Positions 22,894 through 29,607 of a stretch of 29,607 bases of DNA are shown piece by piece. Positions within the stretch are counted from its first letter, which is position 1. Every line of letters begins with the position of its first letter. Position numbers and translations under genes: made by a program. The stretch is from assembly GCA_964495465.1 (NCBI GenBank), contig CAZBWE010000022.1, positions 1 to 29,607 on the forward strand, in the 5' to 3' direction. Source of the DNA: CAZBWE01 sp964495465. Its GTDB lineage: Bacteria; Planctomycetota; Phycisphaerae; Sedimentisphaerales; Anaerobacaceae. The notes beneath the pieces were generated by a model. It saw only the letters and a program-made list of their open reading frames with translations. It searched no databases and had not been told where the DNA came from.

Positions 22894-23847
22894 TTCTTGT
22901 GCACTCGCCTGGTTGACCAGGAACAACACCGCCATTCTGACCGCCAGGCCGTTGGTAACCTGCTCTAAAATAACGCTGTGTTGCCCGTCTGCCACTTCGC
23001 TTTCCATCTCCAGGCCTCTGTTAATCGGCCCCGGGTGCATAACCAGTATATCGGGTTTTGCCCTTTTCATACGCTCCACGGTCAGCCCGAAATAATGCGA
23101 ATATTCCCGTATAGAAGGGAAGGGATTACCGCCCAGCCGTTCAAACTGAATCCGGAGCATATTTATCACATCAACCTTTTCGATAACTTCGTCAAGTGAA
23201 TAGCTTACGCTGACCGGCAGTTTCTTTACCTGTGCCGGTATAAGTGTGGGCGGACCGACAAATATGACCTCGGCACCGAGTTTTGTCATCGCCCACATAT
23301 CGCTGCGGGCGACACGCGAATGTGCTATATCGCCGACTATTGCTATCTTCAGGCCCTCAAGAGTTCCTTTAATCTTGCGAATCGTATAGACGTCCAGAAG
23401 TCCCTGTGTGGGATGCTCACAGAATCCATCACCGGCATTGACCACGCAGGCATTGATATTCTTGCTCAATAACTTCGCTGCACCGCCGGCACCGTGGCGA
23501 ATTACGACAATATCAATCCCCATCGCCTCCAGGTTCCTCGCTGTATCCAGCAGTGTCTCGCCTTTACTGACGGAGCTGTCTTTTTTCGTGAATTCTATTA
23601 CATCTGCGCTTAATCGGTTTGCCGCAAGAGCAAAGCTGGTTCTCGTGCGTGTGCTGTCCTCGAAGAATAAATTCACTACGACCTTGCCGCGTAAAGGCGG
23701 TGCTTTCTTTACAGAACGCGTGCTTATCTGCTCGAAGCCCCTGGCCGTATCAAGAATATAAGTAATTTCCTCGGCGCTCAATTCCCTCAGCCCGAGCAGA
23801 TGCTTGTGGCTCCATTTGAAATGCTTATTTTTAATTTTTATCGCCAT
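22879..23847 (-). CDS. pyrB: Aspartate carbamoyltransferase catalytic chain
   Basis: Second step of pyrimidine synthesis: aspartate + carbamoyl phosphate to carbamoyl-aspartate. Family motifs are intact: the carbamoyl-phosphate loop FFEDSTRTRTSF (61-72), the SVSKGETLLDT segment (about 92-102), HPTQGLLD (145-152), the Asp-domain GDIAHSRVARS, and HPGPINRG near the C-terminus. Length (322) matches the single-chain, PyrI-independent class, and no pyrI follows, consistent with control by PyrR rather than allostery. It is 52 bp after pyrR. The C-terminal AAKT and stop overlap the prepilin start and were probably altered by the 18-bp duplication. Confidence 0.95.
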   Translation of the reverse strand: MAIKIKNKHFKWSHKHLLGLRELSAEEITYILDTARGFEQISTRSVKKAPPLRGKVVVNLFFEDSTRTRTSFALAANRLSADVIEFTKKDSSVSKGETLLDTARNLEAMGIDIVVIRHGAGGAAKLLSKNINACVVNAGDGFCEHPTQGLLDVYTIRKIKGTLEGLKIAIVGDIAHSRVARSDMWAMTKLGAEVIFVGPPTLIPAQVKKLPVSVSYSLDEVIEKVDVINMLRIQFERLGGNPFPSIREYSHYFGLTVERMKRAKPDILVMHPGPINRGLEMESEVADGQHSVILEQVTNGLAVRMAVLFLVNQASAQEAAKT

Positions 23848-23899
23848 AGCTTCCTATATTGGGTATCGAATCTCTTACTTTGTTATTCGACGTTCAATA

Positions 23900-24427
23900 T
23901 TATTCTATGACAACTTCTTCTTTATCGTCCGACTCGGTAAGAAATACCTGCACTAATTGCTCCGGTGCAGCGTCAGCTTCATAGCCGGTATAGTCGGCTT
24001 GTATTGGAAATTCCCTGCCCGCTCTTTCGACAAGGACTGCTAATTTTATTGCCTTTGGCCTGCCTAAATCTATAAGGGCATCCATCGCCGCGCGGGCCGA
24101 GCGACCTGTGTGAAGAACATCATCCACCAGAATAATGATTTTATCATCTATATCAAAACCGATTTCAGTAGTCCGTACCTGCGGCTGGGTGTCGCCCTGT
24201 GGAGAATTTAGGTCGTCACGATAAAGTGTGATATCCAAAGTCCCGCAGGGAACATCTTTGCCTGATTTCTTCGATAGCCGGCTCGACATCCTCTGCGCGA
24301 GCACCTCTCCCCTGCTGCGGATACCGATTACGACAATATCCACTCCCGGCGGGATTTCAGATATAATACGCCCTGTCAGGTCGGTGAGAATTTCGTCTAT
24401 TTGTTTTGAGTTTAGAATTACTTTCAT
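23900..24427 (-). CDS. pyrR: PyrR regulator / uracil phosphoribosyltransferase
   Basis: First gene of the pyr operon. PyrR binds pyr mRNA in response to UMP and has uracil phosphoribosyltransferase activity. The PRPP-binding loop IILVDDVLHTGRSARAA (98-113) is intact, as are the IGIRSRGEVLAQR segment (34-46) and LDITLYRDDL (64-73), the typical PyrR hood-adjacent strand. Length (175) is normal. A strong promoter lies at 24473-24501, giving a leader of about 40 nt. The leader carries GAGAGG 12 bases before the ATG: this resembles the conserved GNGAGGYU core of PyrR binding loops but is too far away for a normal Shine-Dalgarno. No attenuator hairpin with T tract is visible, so control may be at translation. 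Confidence 0.93.
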   Translation of the reverse strand: MKVILNSKQIDEILTDLTGRIISEIPPGVDIVVIGIRSRGEVLAQRMSSRLSKKSGKDVPCGTLDITLYRDDLNSPQGDTQPQVRTTEIGFDIDDKIIILVDDVLHTGRSARAAMDALIDLGRPKAIKLAVLVERAGREFPIQADYTGYEADAAPEQLVQVFLTESDDKEEVVIE

Positions 24428-24439
24428 ATTTTTAGCAAA

Positions 24440-24447
24440 CCTCTCAT
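24440..24447 (-). promoter_or_regulatory. PyrR-binding-loop-like motif in the pyr leader
   Basis: On the minus strand the leader contains GAGAGGTT, matching the GNGAGGYU half of the known PyrR RNA loop consensus; the preceding ARUCC half is not matched (CACTAT). It lies 10-12 bases before the pyrR ATG, so PyrR binding here would block ribosome access. Confidence 0.3.
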
Positions 24448-24472
24448 AGTGATAAGCTCTGAAGTCGGTGTG

Positions 24473-24501
24473 AGTATAGCAATTACGTTCTATAAAGGCA
24501 A
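24473..24501 (-). promoter_or_regulatory. Sigma70-type promoter of the pyr operon
   Basis: Minus strand: -35 TTGCCT (24496-24501, 4 of 6), a 17-bp spacer, and -10 TATACT (24473-24478, 5 of 6). Transcription would start near 24466, about 40 bases before pyrR. Confidence 0.6.
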
Positions 24502-24569
24502 GAGTTCTTTTAACGGGCTTATTTTAATATCAAAATGTTGCTTCTGGCGGTGGTTGCTGTCCTGGTATT

Positions 24570-26777
24570 TTAATCAGATTCGAATATGCTTTTTGCTCCT
24601 GATATTTCTATTTTTGCCGGGCCGCTAAATGGTATTTTAAGAAGCTTCCTGCACGAATCGTGGGTGAAATCATCACTCTCGGTTAGGGTAGTTCCATTCA
24701 TTTTGACGGTATCGAACTTGCGGCAATACACCTCCAGCATCCCGTTATATCCTAAATCACCGAATTGTATGTTTATCAGGCCGTCGCCCGGCATAGAGCA
24801 GCTAATCGGCTGAAGCCGGTCGCCGGCATAATAATCGAACGTATTATTAGTATTGCCACAGGGGAAGAACTCTATCCTCAGGTATGGGGACCAGTTTTCA
24901 GTCCAGTTATTGTTGGATTTAAGAATATCACCGCGAGGTATGATAGCCCCTGCTCGAACATATAGGGGAATCACGTCGATCGGAGCATCGGCGGTTATGG
25001 TATCCGGTCCTGCATATACGGTATTTTTATCGTTGTAATCCAGCCATTTGTCGGCTGGCAGATAAACATCACGACTATTAGCTCCCTCGGTGAGTATGGG
25101 GGCGACGAGAATCTCCGGCCCATAGAGATATTCGTCCCACATATCATAAAGTTTGCTGTCGTTTGGATAGGCAAAGATGAGCTGCCGCATAACCGGCATA
25201 CCAGTCTGGTGCGCAATGAACATACAGGATTTGGTATAGGGAATCAAATCGTGGTGTTCCCGGCACTGCTTGTGGGCAATATCAATCAGGTTTGGTTCTT
25301 CGTTATGCGGGTAATCTTCATCATACCATACGGTGCGATTTGGGTCGATATGCACCTCCATCATTGTGCAATATGTGCTGAACTGAAACCAGCGGGCAAA
25401 TATTTCCTTGTCGGGATGAATAAAGAATCCGCCGGTATCCGTCCCGAAGTAGGGAAAGCTGATAGCTCCGCAACGAAGACCGTTTTTTATTGAGCGGGAC
25501 AGACCATTAAAATTACCAGGTATATCGCCATTCCATATTCCAACGTATTTTCGGGATTTATCGAAGCAATTTCGTGCGTGTATCAAATAATCGTTTCCGT
25601 GTCGGGCCATTTGCCCTTCAGCCGTCATTTTATTAAATAAATACACATTCTCATTTTCCGCCCCAATTGGATGTTCATTTTGATGACCCCTGTCGATTTT
25701 GTAACCCTTGATTCCCATAGCTGCAAAGGTATCGAGATGGTTCTTGAACCAGTTATATGCATTGGGATTGCGCATATCTGCCGCCGGCCTGTTATGGAAA
25801 CCGGGGAAGAAATAGCCGTAAGTTTCTCCTTCGGTTTTCAGCGTGTTTTCGCATCGGTTCGCAATCCAGATTAGTAATTCGTATCCTTTTTCATTGAGGT
25901 AATTGACCATTCCCTGCGCATCCGGGAATCCTTTATTTGATGAGTCAAATTTCATTTCGCCCCATCCCCATTTACCGGGAGTAAACGGCCTGTCAATCCA
26001 TATAGCTGATGCGGGAATCTGATAGTATTGTAAATGGTTGGCTGTGGCCTCCACGTTATCCTGTGCGCTATCGATTGTTCTCTGGGCCACTGTATCGTAA
26101 TGCCCCATATCCTTGTAGTCATCGTCTCTCCACCATACGGAATCGAAGGCCCAGTCCGGCGGCATCCTAGGCGGCCCAGCGAGTTGATTATATTTGTTCA
26201 AAATATCACCATACGTGGGCCCGTAAAGCACATAATATGATAACTTCCCTTCGTCGAAGCCGAAGCTGGTTATGCCGTTTTTGGCTATCGTATAGTAACC
26301 TAAGGCCACTGTATCAACATAGATACCGTATTTTCCACTTGTTATATAAAATGGCGCCCGGGCATTGTCATCCGGTTCTCCCTTAAAACCAATCAAGTCT
26401 TCATCAGCGCCGCGGTTGTCTATATTACCGCCCTGCGGTCTTTCCCAGATGCCATAGTAATGCTCGCCCTGGTCAATAAATTCCTCCGTGATTTTCTTGG
26501 CCTTGCCGTCGTCGCACGTCAAAAGCACCTTCACAATTTCAGGGCTTTCAAGCGAGATTTTTATGTGGCCCGTCGCCGGTGTGCCGGCAAGAATGAGGTC
26601 TGCTTTTAGTGTGGAGGCCGTAGCTTTGATGTTATAAGCNNNNNNNNNNNNNNNNNNNNNNNNNNNNNNNNNNNNNNNNNNNNNNNNNNNNNNNNNNNNN
26701 NNNNNNNNNNNNNNNNNNNNNNNNNNNNNNNNNNNNNNNCATTGTTGATTTGAATCATAGATTTTACCCCTTGTCAT
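24570..26777 (-). CDS. Glycoside hydrolase family 31 (alpha-glucosidase/xylosidase type), interrupted by assembly gap
   Basis: A retaining alpha-glycosidase. The part from 26639 down to 24570 is certain: an N-terminal beta-sandwich, then a TIM barrel starting around PPRMPPDWAFDSVWWRDDDYKD. The expected nucleophile is the Asp of YKIDRGHQNE (codon 25692-25694). The acid/base Asp is in YVGIWNGDIPGNFNG (25524-25526), followed by FPYFGTDTGGF and a GPEILVAPILTEGA / YVRAGAIIPRG C-terminal sandwich typical of the family. Substrate specificity (glucose, xylose, galactose) cannot be read. The short 5' piece (26740-26777, MTRGKIYDSNQ) lies beyond 100 N and joins in frame only if the gap length is a multiple of three; that start has no Shine-Dalgarno. 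Any signal peptide is lost in the gap. Divergent from the subtilisin-like gene. Confidence 0.88.
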   Translation of the reverse strand: MTRGKIYDSNQQXXXXXXXXXXXXXXXXXXXXXXXXXXXXXXXXXXAYNIKATASTLKADLILAGTPATGHIKISLESPEIVKVLLTCDDGKAKKITEEFIDQGEHYYGIWERPQGGNIDNRGADEDLIGFKGEPDDNARAPFYITSGKYGIYVDTVALGYYTIAKNGITSFGFDEGKLSYYVLYGPTYGDILNKYNQLAGPPRMPPDWAFDSVWWRDDDYKDMGHYDTVAQRTIDSAQDNVEATANHLQYYQIPASAIWIDRPFTPGKWGWGEMKFDSSNKGFPDAQGMVNYLNEKGYELLIWIANRCENTLKTEGETYGYFFPGFHNRPAADMRNPNAYNWFKNHLDTFAAMGIKGYKIDRGHQNEHPIGAENENVYLFNKMTAEGQMARHGNDYLIHARNCFDKSRKYVGIWNGDIPGNFNGLSRSIKNGLRCGAISFPYFGTDTGGFFIHPDKEIFARWFQFSTYCTMMEVHIDPNRTVWYDEDYPHNEEPNLIDIAHKQCREHHDLIPYTKSCMFIAHQTGMPVMRQLIFAYPNDSKLYDMWDEYLYGPEILVAPILTEGANSRDVYLPADKWLDYNDKNTVYAGPDTITADAPIDVIPLYVRAGAIIPRGDILKSNNNWTENWSPYLRIEFFPCGNTNNTFDYYAGDRLQPISCSMPGDGLINIQFGDLGYNGMLEVYCRKFDTVKMNGTTLTESDDFTHDSCRKLLKIPFSGPAKIEISGAKSIFESD
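26640..26739. other. Assembly gap (100 N)
   Basis: Exactly 100 N inside the 5' part of the GH31 gene. This is the usual placeholder for a scaffold gap of unknown size, so the distance and even the reading frame across it are not known. Confidence 0.95.
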
Positions 26778-27000
26778 AATGAGCCGATAATCGTGTGTTC
26801 TTATGGCCTTAAATACATTGCGGGTTACCGGACAGACTTATATGATAGTTCTTACGTAAACCCATAACCAAATACCGCCGAAATATTTACGTTAGAATAG
26901 CGGTTAAGCTGGGTAAAGTCCAGTATCTTAAACAGAATTTTATAGAGCCGTTTTTAATACTGAAAAGCTGTTTTTAGCAAAAAGTTAACATATAATCTTC

Positions 27001-27029
27001 TTGATATTTAAGTGGTTTTTTGCTATTAT
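27001..27029 (+). promoter_or_regulatory. Sigma70-type promoter of the subtilisin-like gene
   Basis: -35 TTGATA (27001-27006, 5 of 6), a 17-bp spacer, and -10 TATTAT (27024-27029, 5 of 6). The predicted leader of about 58 nt contains a G5/C5 hairpin and then GGAG six bases before the ATG. Confidence 0.65.
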
Positions 27030-27043
27030 ATAGATAGGAATTC

Positions 27044-27077
27044 GGGGGCGATTTTAACTCTGTGGCTTTCGTCCCCC
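27044..27077 (+). promoter_or_regulatory. Leader hairpin of the subtilisin-like gene
   Basis: GGGGGCGA (27044-27051) pairs with TCG-T-CCCCC (27069-27077) with one bulged T, enclosing a loop of about 17 nt. It occupies most of the predicted 5' leader and ends six bases before the Shine-Dalgarno GGAG (27084-27087). It has no T tract, so it is not a terminator. Confidence 0.45.
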
Positions 27078-27093
27078 AACTTCGGAGTATAGG

Positions 27094-28875
27094 ATGGAGC
27101 AGTCTTATAAAAAGAAGGTCAGCTCGCCTCGCTGCCCCGCTTCGCAGCGAGGCAAGGAAGCGGGTTTGTTCCTGACGGCTTTTCTGACGGCCCTGTTAGT
27201 GTTTACATTCGCTGTCACTGCAGCCGAAAGTCCACAGGTACAGCCGCAGGGCCTGAATCACGCCGGGATTTATGCCTTAAGACAAATAGACCCTTCTTTG
27301 ACGGGTTCAGGTGTCAGGTTCGGTGTTATCTGCCGGAGCATTACCTATATCAACGGCGAACCACAAAACGATTATCGCCCCTATATCAGGCATAAGTGTT
27401 TTGATGCCGCAAGAGTTAGCTTTTATGACCAACTTGACAGGCCGGCGGGCGTTTCGCTTCATTCAACAGCTATTTGCTCTATTTTATTGGGGAACGACCC
27501 TAATGCCTTTAATCCCCGATTGGGTAAATTTTATTTCCAGGGAGCTGCGCCTGATGCTCAGGCCGATGTCTATGAGTTATGGCATTTCCTGATTGATAAT
27601 TTACTCTCATATACACCGCCGGATGTAGATATTGTTGTTACCGGCTTTGGCAGTCAATATGAAGATTGGTGGACAAGAGGTTTCGAGGTATTGGCGGAGC
27701 ATTATGGAATAATTGTCGTGGCTGGCATAGGCAATGGCTTAAATGCGAACGACCCTGTCCTTTATCCCGGTGCCGGTGCAAACGCTATCGGTGTCGGAGT
27801 GCTTGCTTCGGTGGATACGAAGGACCTTGCTGTCAATCTTGCAAATTTTGCCCTGGCCTATCCCGAACACTCGAGCTTTGGTCCGACTGTAGATGGACGA
27901 TGCAAACCTGACATTGTTGCTGCCGGCAATCTTTTGGCCGCTGATGCAAACCAGAACAATCGTTATGAACCGACCGGTGATTGGTCGAGTTTTTCGACTC
28001 CGACTGTAGCTGGTGCAGTTGGCCTGCTTGTTCAAAAAGCAAAAGAAGAACCGAATCTCAGCTTGGCTGTTTCGCCGGATGGTGGAAACTGCGTAGTTAA
28101 GGCCATTTTGCTTAACTCAGCCGCGAAACTGCCTTTCTGGCATAAAGGACGACTTTCACGTGATGATGACCATCTTGCTCCTCTGGATTTTATACAGGGA
28201 GCAGGTATGTTAAACGCAGTCGGCGCATACGAGCACTTAATCTCCGGCCGCAAGGAACCCGGAGTTGTTTCGATAACCGGCTGGGACTTGAATCTCGTTG
28301 ATAAAAGCGAAAATCCGCAAAATAGCTATGAAGTCACACTCGCAGAGCCAGCCAATAAAATTATTACTGCCACGGTTGTTTGGAACAGGCATTATAATAA
28401 TTTCTATCCTTTTGAGCCGGTATCCGAGAAGGACGCCAATCTCCGGCTTGAGCTCTGGGCCATCGACACAAATGACCCGAACAATAATTATCTGCTTGAT
28501 TACAGTGACAGCAGTGTTGACAATGTTGAGCACATTTACACCGCCGCAGATGCTGATTATACCGACTACGAAGTAGTTGTTTCATATAGCAATGCTGATG
28601 ACGCAAATGAAGTGGCTGCCAGACAGCGCTACGGCCTGGCCTGGAATGCGGCTGTTAAGCAGAAAGATGACAGTTTTTTCTGGTATGACCTCAATGCCGA
28701 CGGTATTGTCAATGAATCAGATATTATTATTCTGATGAATAACATACTCAAAAGCAATGAATCGAATGAAGATTATTTGCTCGGCGATGTCAATAGCGAT
28801 GGTGCGATTGATGTCAACGACCTGCAAATCTTTATGAGCCGCAATAATCTCAAAGCCGGCTGGTACGAGAAATAA
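27094..28875 (+). CDS. Subtilisin-like (S8) protein with dockerin domain; catalytic Asp replaced
   Basis: An exported protein: the hydrophobic signal is at about 25-43 (LFLTAFLTALLVFTFAVTAA), after an unusually long n-region of 24 residues. The S8 fold follows at about 55-385. The His motif is SLHSTAICSILLG (His123), the oxyanion Asn is in VVAGIGNG (Asn214), and the Ser motif is WSSFSTPTVAGAVGLL (Ser299). The place of the triad Asp reads GSGVRFGVICRSITY, with Cys80 where families have Asp (VxVIDTG). The enzyme may thus be inactive or use another acid. A beta-sandwich follows at about 386-520, then a type I dockerin at 531-584 (DLNADGIVNESDI and DVNSDGAIDVNDL calcium loops) for docking to a cohesin. 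Start ATG has GGAG six bases upstream. A palindrome at 27126-27153 lies in the n-region codons. Confidence 0.88.
   Translation: MEQSYKKKVSSPRCPASQRGKEAGLFLTAFLTALLVFTFAVTAAESPQVQPQGLNHAGIYALRQIDPSLTGSGVRFGVICRSITYINGEPQNDYRPYIRHKCFDAARVSFYDQLDRPAGVSLHSTAICSILLGNDPNAFNPRLGKFYFQGAAPDAQADVYELWHFLIDNLLSYTPPDVDIVVTGFGSQYEDWWTRGFEVLAEHYGIIVVAGIGNGLNANDPVLYPGAGANAIGVGVLASVDTKDLAVNLANFALAYPEHSSFGPTVDGRCKPDIVAAGNLLAADANQNNRYEPTGDWSSFSTPTVAGAVGLLVQKAKEEPNLSLAVSPDGGNCVVKAILLNSAAKLPFWHKGRLSRDDDHLAPLDFIQGAGMLNAVGAYEHLISGRKEPGVVSITGWDLNLVDKSENPQNSYEVTLAEPANKIITATVVWNRHYNNFYPFEPVSEKDANLRLELWAIDTNDPNNNYLLDYSDSSVDNVEHIYTAADADYTDYEVVVSYSNADDANEVAARQRYGLAWNAAVKQKDDSFFWYDLNADGIVNESDIIILMNNILKSNESNEDYLLGDVNSDGAIDVNDLQIFMSRNNLKAGWYEK
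27126..27164 (+). repeat. In-frame palindrome with nested complementary loop in the signal-peptide region
   Basis: GCCTCGCTGC (27126-27135) and GCAGCGAGGC (27144-27153) are perfect inverse complements with an 8-nt loop CCCGCTTC (27136-27143). The whole loop is also perfectly complementary to GAAGCGGG at 27157-27164, three bases after the stem. It encodes residues 11-24 (SPRCPASQRGKEAG), before the hydrophobic signal core. Confidence 0.8.
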
Positions 28876-28996
28876 TTCGTTACTTGTAATCTGTCGGTCG
28901 CCGCCGTATATTTGAAATCTATTTGACCCTGTGCTTAAAATTCTTCTTTCAATTTCCTCCTGTTTCTGTTAAAAGTATTGTTCAAAATAAGGCATA

Positions 28997-29011
28997 CGCA
29001 ATAGAATTGCG
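28997..29011 (+). promoter_or_regulatory. Palindrome just upstream of aroA
   Basis: CGCAAT (28997-29002), AGA, ATTGCG (29006-29011), six bases before the ATG at 29018. It occupies the place of a Shine-Dalgarno, which is absent, and overlaps a possible -10 box TAGAAT (29002-29007) with TTGTTC 18 bases upstream. Operator or chance palindrome. Confidence 0.35.
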
Positions 29012-29017
29012 ATAATT

Positions 29018-29607
29018 ATGAAATTGATTGTTAATAAATCTCGGCTCAAAGGGAAAGTAGCAATTCCGGCTTCCAAGTCTCATACTATCCGTGCGGTTGC
29101 GATTGCTTCTTTGGCTGCTGGCCAAAGTGCTATCCGAAATCCACTTGAATCCAGTGATACACAGGCAGCGGTCGATTGTTACCGTGCATTAGGCGCCCGG
29201 ATTGATACATCAAATCCTGAACGATGGGATGTTGCCGGTACAGGCGGGCAAATAACATCGCCGCGGGAAATTATCGATGTGCGAAATTCCGGCACGACAC
29301 TTCGCATAGCAATGGGTTCAGCCGCTCTAACTCCGGCTGGCCAAATAACGACCTTCACCGGCGATGAGCAAATCAGGAGCCGGCCTGTTGGTCCCTTAAT
29401 GGATTCACTCACTGATTTGGGTGCTAAGTGCAGGTCACTTGGCAACAACGGCAAAACGCCAATCGAAATAACCGGCGGGCTTACAGGCGGAAAGACTGCA
29501 ATTGCTGCATCTACCAGCCAATATCTGTCCAGTCTGCTTTTATGCACACCGCTGGCAGAGAAGGATTCTGAGATAGATGTTACACTGCTCAATGAGCCGG
29601 GCTACGT
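29018..29607 (+). CDS. aroA: 3-phosphoshikimate 1-carboxyvinyltransferase (EPSP synthase), 5' part
   Basis: Sixth step of the shikimate pathway: shikimate-3-phosphate + PEP to EPSP. The reading frame runs from ATG at 29018 through the end of the window without a stop, about 196 codons of an expected 420-440. Motifs seen: KLIVNKSRLKGKVAIPASKSHTIRA (Lys20, Ser21, Arg25 of the substrate site), RNSGTTLRIAMGSAA (the PEP-site loop, normally NAGTxxR), TGDEQIRSRPVGPLMDSLTDLGA, and TSQYLSSLLLCTPLA (shikimate-phosphate binding, Gln in SSQY). Gene start: no Shine-Dalgarno is visible, but the frame and N-terminal motif support this ATG. It follows the subtilisin-like gene by 142 bp on the same strand; that gap contains only the palindrome and weak promoter noted separately. 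Confidence 0.93.
   Translation, partial: MKLIVNKSRLKGKVAIPASKSHTIRAVAIASLAAGQSAIRNPLESSDTQAAVDCYRALGARIDTSNPERWDVAGTGGQITSPREIIDVRNSGTTLRIAMGSAALTPAGQITTFTGDEQIRSRPVGPLMDSLTDLGAKCRSLGNNGKTPIEITGGLTGGKTAIAASTSQYLSSLLLCTPLAEKDSEIDVTLLNEPGY

Larger units (their letters stand above)
26778..27093. other. Divergent intergenic region between GH31 and subtilisin-like genes
   Basis: 316 bp without a gene. It is AT-rich and contains the promoter and leader hairpin of the plus-strand subtilisin-like gene. I see no good minus-strand promoter for the GH31 gene, consistent with its real start being uncertain. Confidence 0.6.

Noticed and set aside
24428..24569. PyrR-type transcription attenuator upstream of pyrR
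   Set aside because: No terminator hairpin with a T tract or competing antiterminator stem was found; only a short leader motif remains.
29179..29592. 137-residue minus-strand ORF at the right end
   Set aside because: It is antisense to aroA, whose motifs are clear on the plus strand.

Overview
The window looks like part of a Planctomycetota genome, most likely Phycisphaerae-like and assembled from a metagenome (it contains a run of exactly 100 N). This is inferred from a combination of features: an exosortase/PEP-CTERM sorting locus, a PEP-CTERM substrate built of RCC1-like repeats, a prepilin-type protein with the FTLIELLVVIAIIGLL signature, a dockerin-bearing subtilisin-like protein, and a palindromic GC-rich repeat read in frame as 'GTGFQPV'. 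Nearly all genes lie on the minus strand. No rRNA, tRNA, CRISPR array, transposase or phage gene was seen.

Layout. (1) 1-336 (+) is the end of a PEGA-domain lipoprotein; the first codon of the window is probably its lipidated Cys. It converges on a PEP-CTERM RCC1-repeat protein (342-1253, -), and the two share a bidirectional terminator. (2) 1378-13865 (-) is an exopolysaccharide export and PEP-CTERM sorting locus. In transcription order it holds a Wza-type SLBB export lipoprotein, a decayed duplicate of that gene's 3' end, an exosortase, an EpsI-type partner, a giant TPR protein, a Wzc/BY-kinase-type chain-length regulator and a sugar-nucleotide epimerase. The RCC1/PEP-CTERM protein follows with its own strong promoter and is a likely local substrate of the exosortase. 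(3) 13866-14420 is noncoding and carries the probable promoter of this locus. (4) 14421-20019 (-) holds a metal-efflux permease (SO_0444/ArsP-like), an unknown lipoprotein and a full-length pyruvate:ferredoxin oxidoreductase. (5) 20231-24427 (-) is a pyrimidine operon: pyrR, pyrB, a prepilin-like guest gene, pyrC and a YacP-like NYN nuclease. It has a good sigma70-type promoter. (6) 24570-26777 (-) is a GH31 glycosidase interrupted by the assembly gap. (7) On the plus strand are a subtilisin-like dockerin protein (27094-28875) and the 5' part of aroA (29018-end).

How the genes fit together. The large locus couples polysaccharide export (outer-membrane SLBB protein, inner-membrane co-polymerase/kinase, UDP-sugar epimerase) to C-terminal sorting of PEP-CTERM proteins. 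No glycosyltransferases are in view, so the polysaccharide itself must be built elsewhere. The pyr operon places de novo pyrimidine synthesis under PyrR.

The most unusual observations are these. A 50-bp double palindrome is inserted in frame inside pyrC, between two metal-ligand segments. A second in-frame palindrome with nested pseudoknot-like pairing lies in the signal-peptide n-region of the subtilisin-like gene, whose catalytic Asp is also replaced. About 280 acidic residues interrupt the first SLBB domain of the export protein. A degenerate duplicate of that gene's 3' end lies downstream of it. An 18-bp tandem duplication sits exactly at the pyrB/prepilin junction and doubles the start codon.
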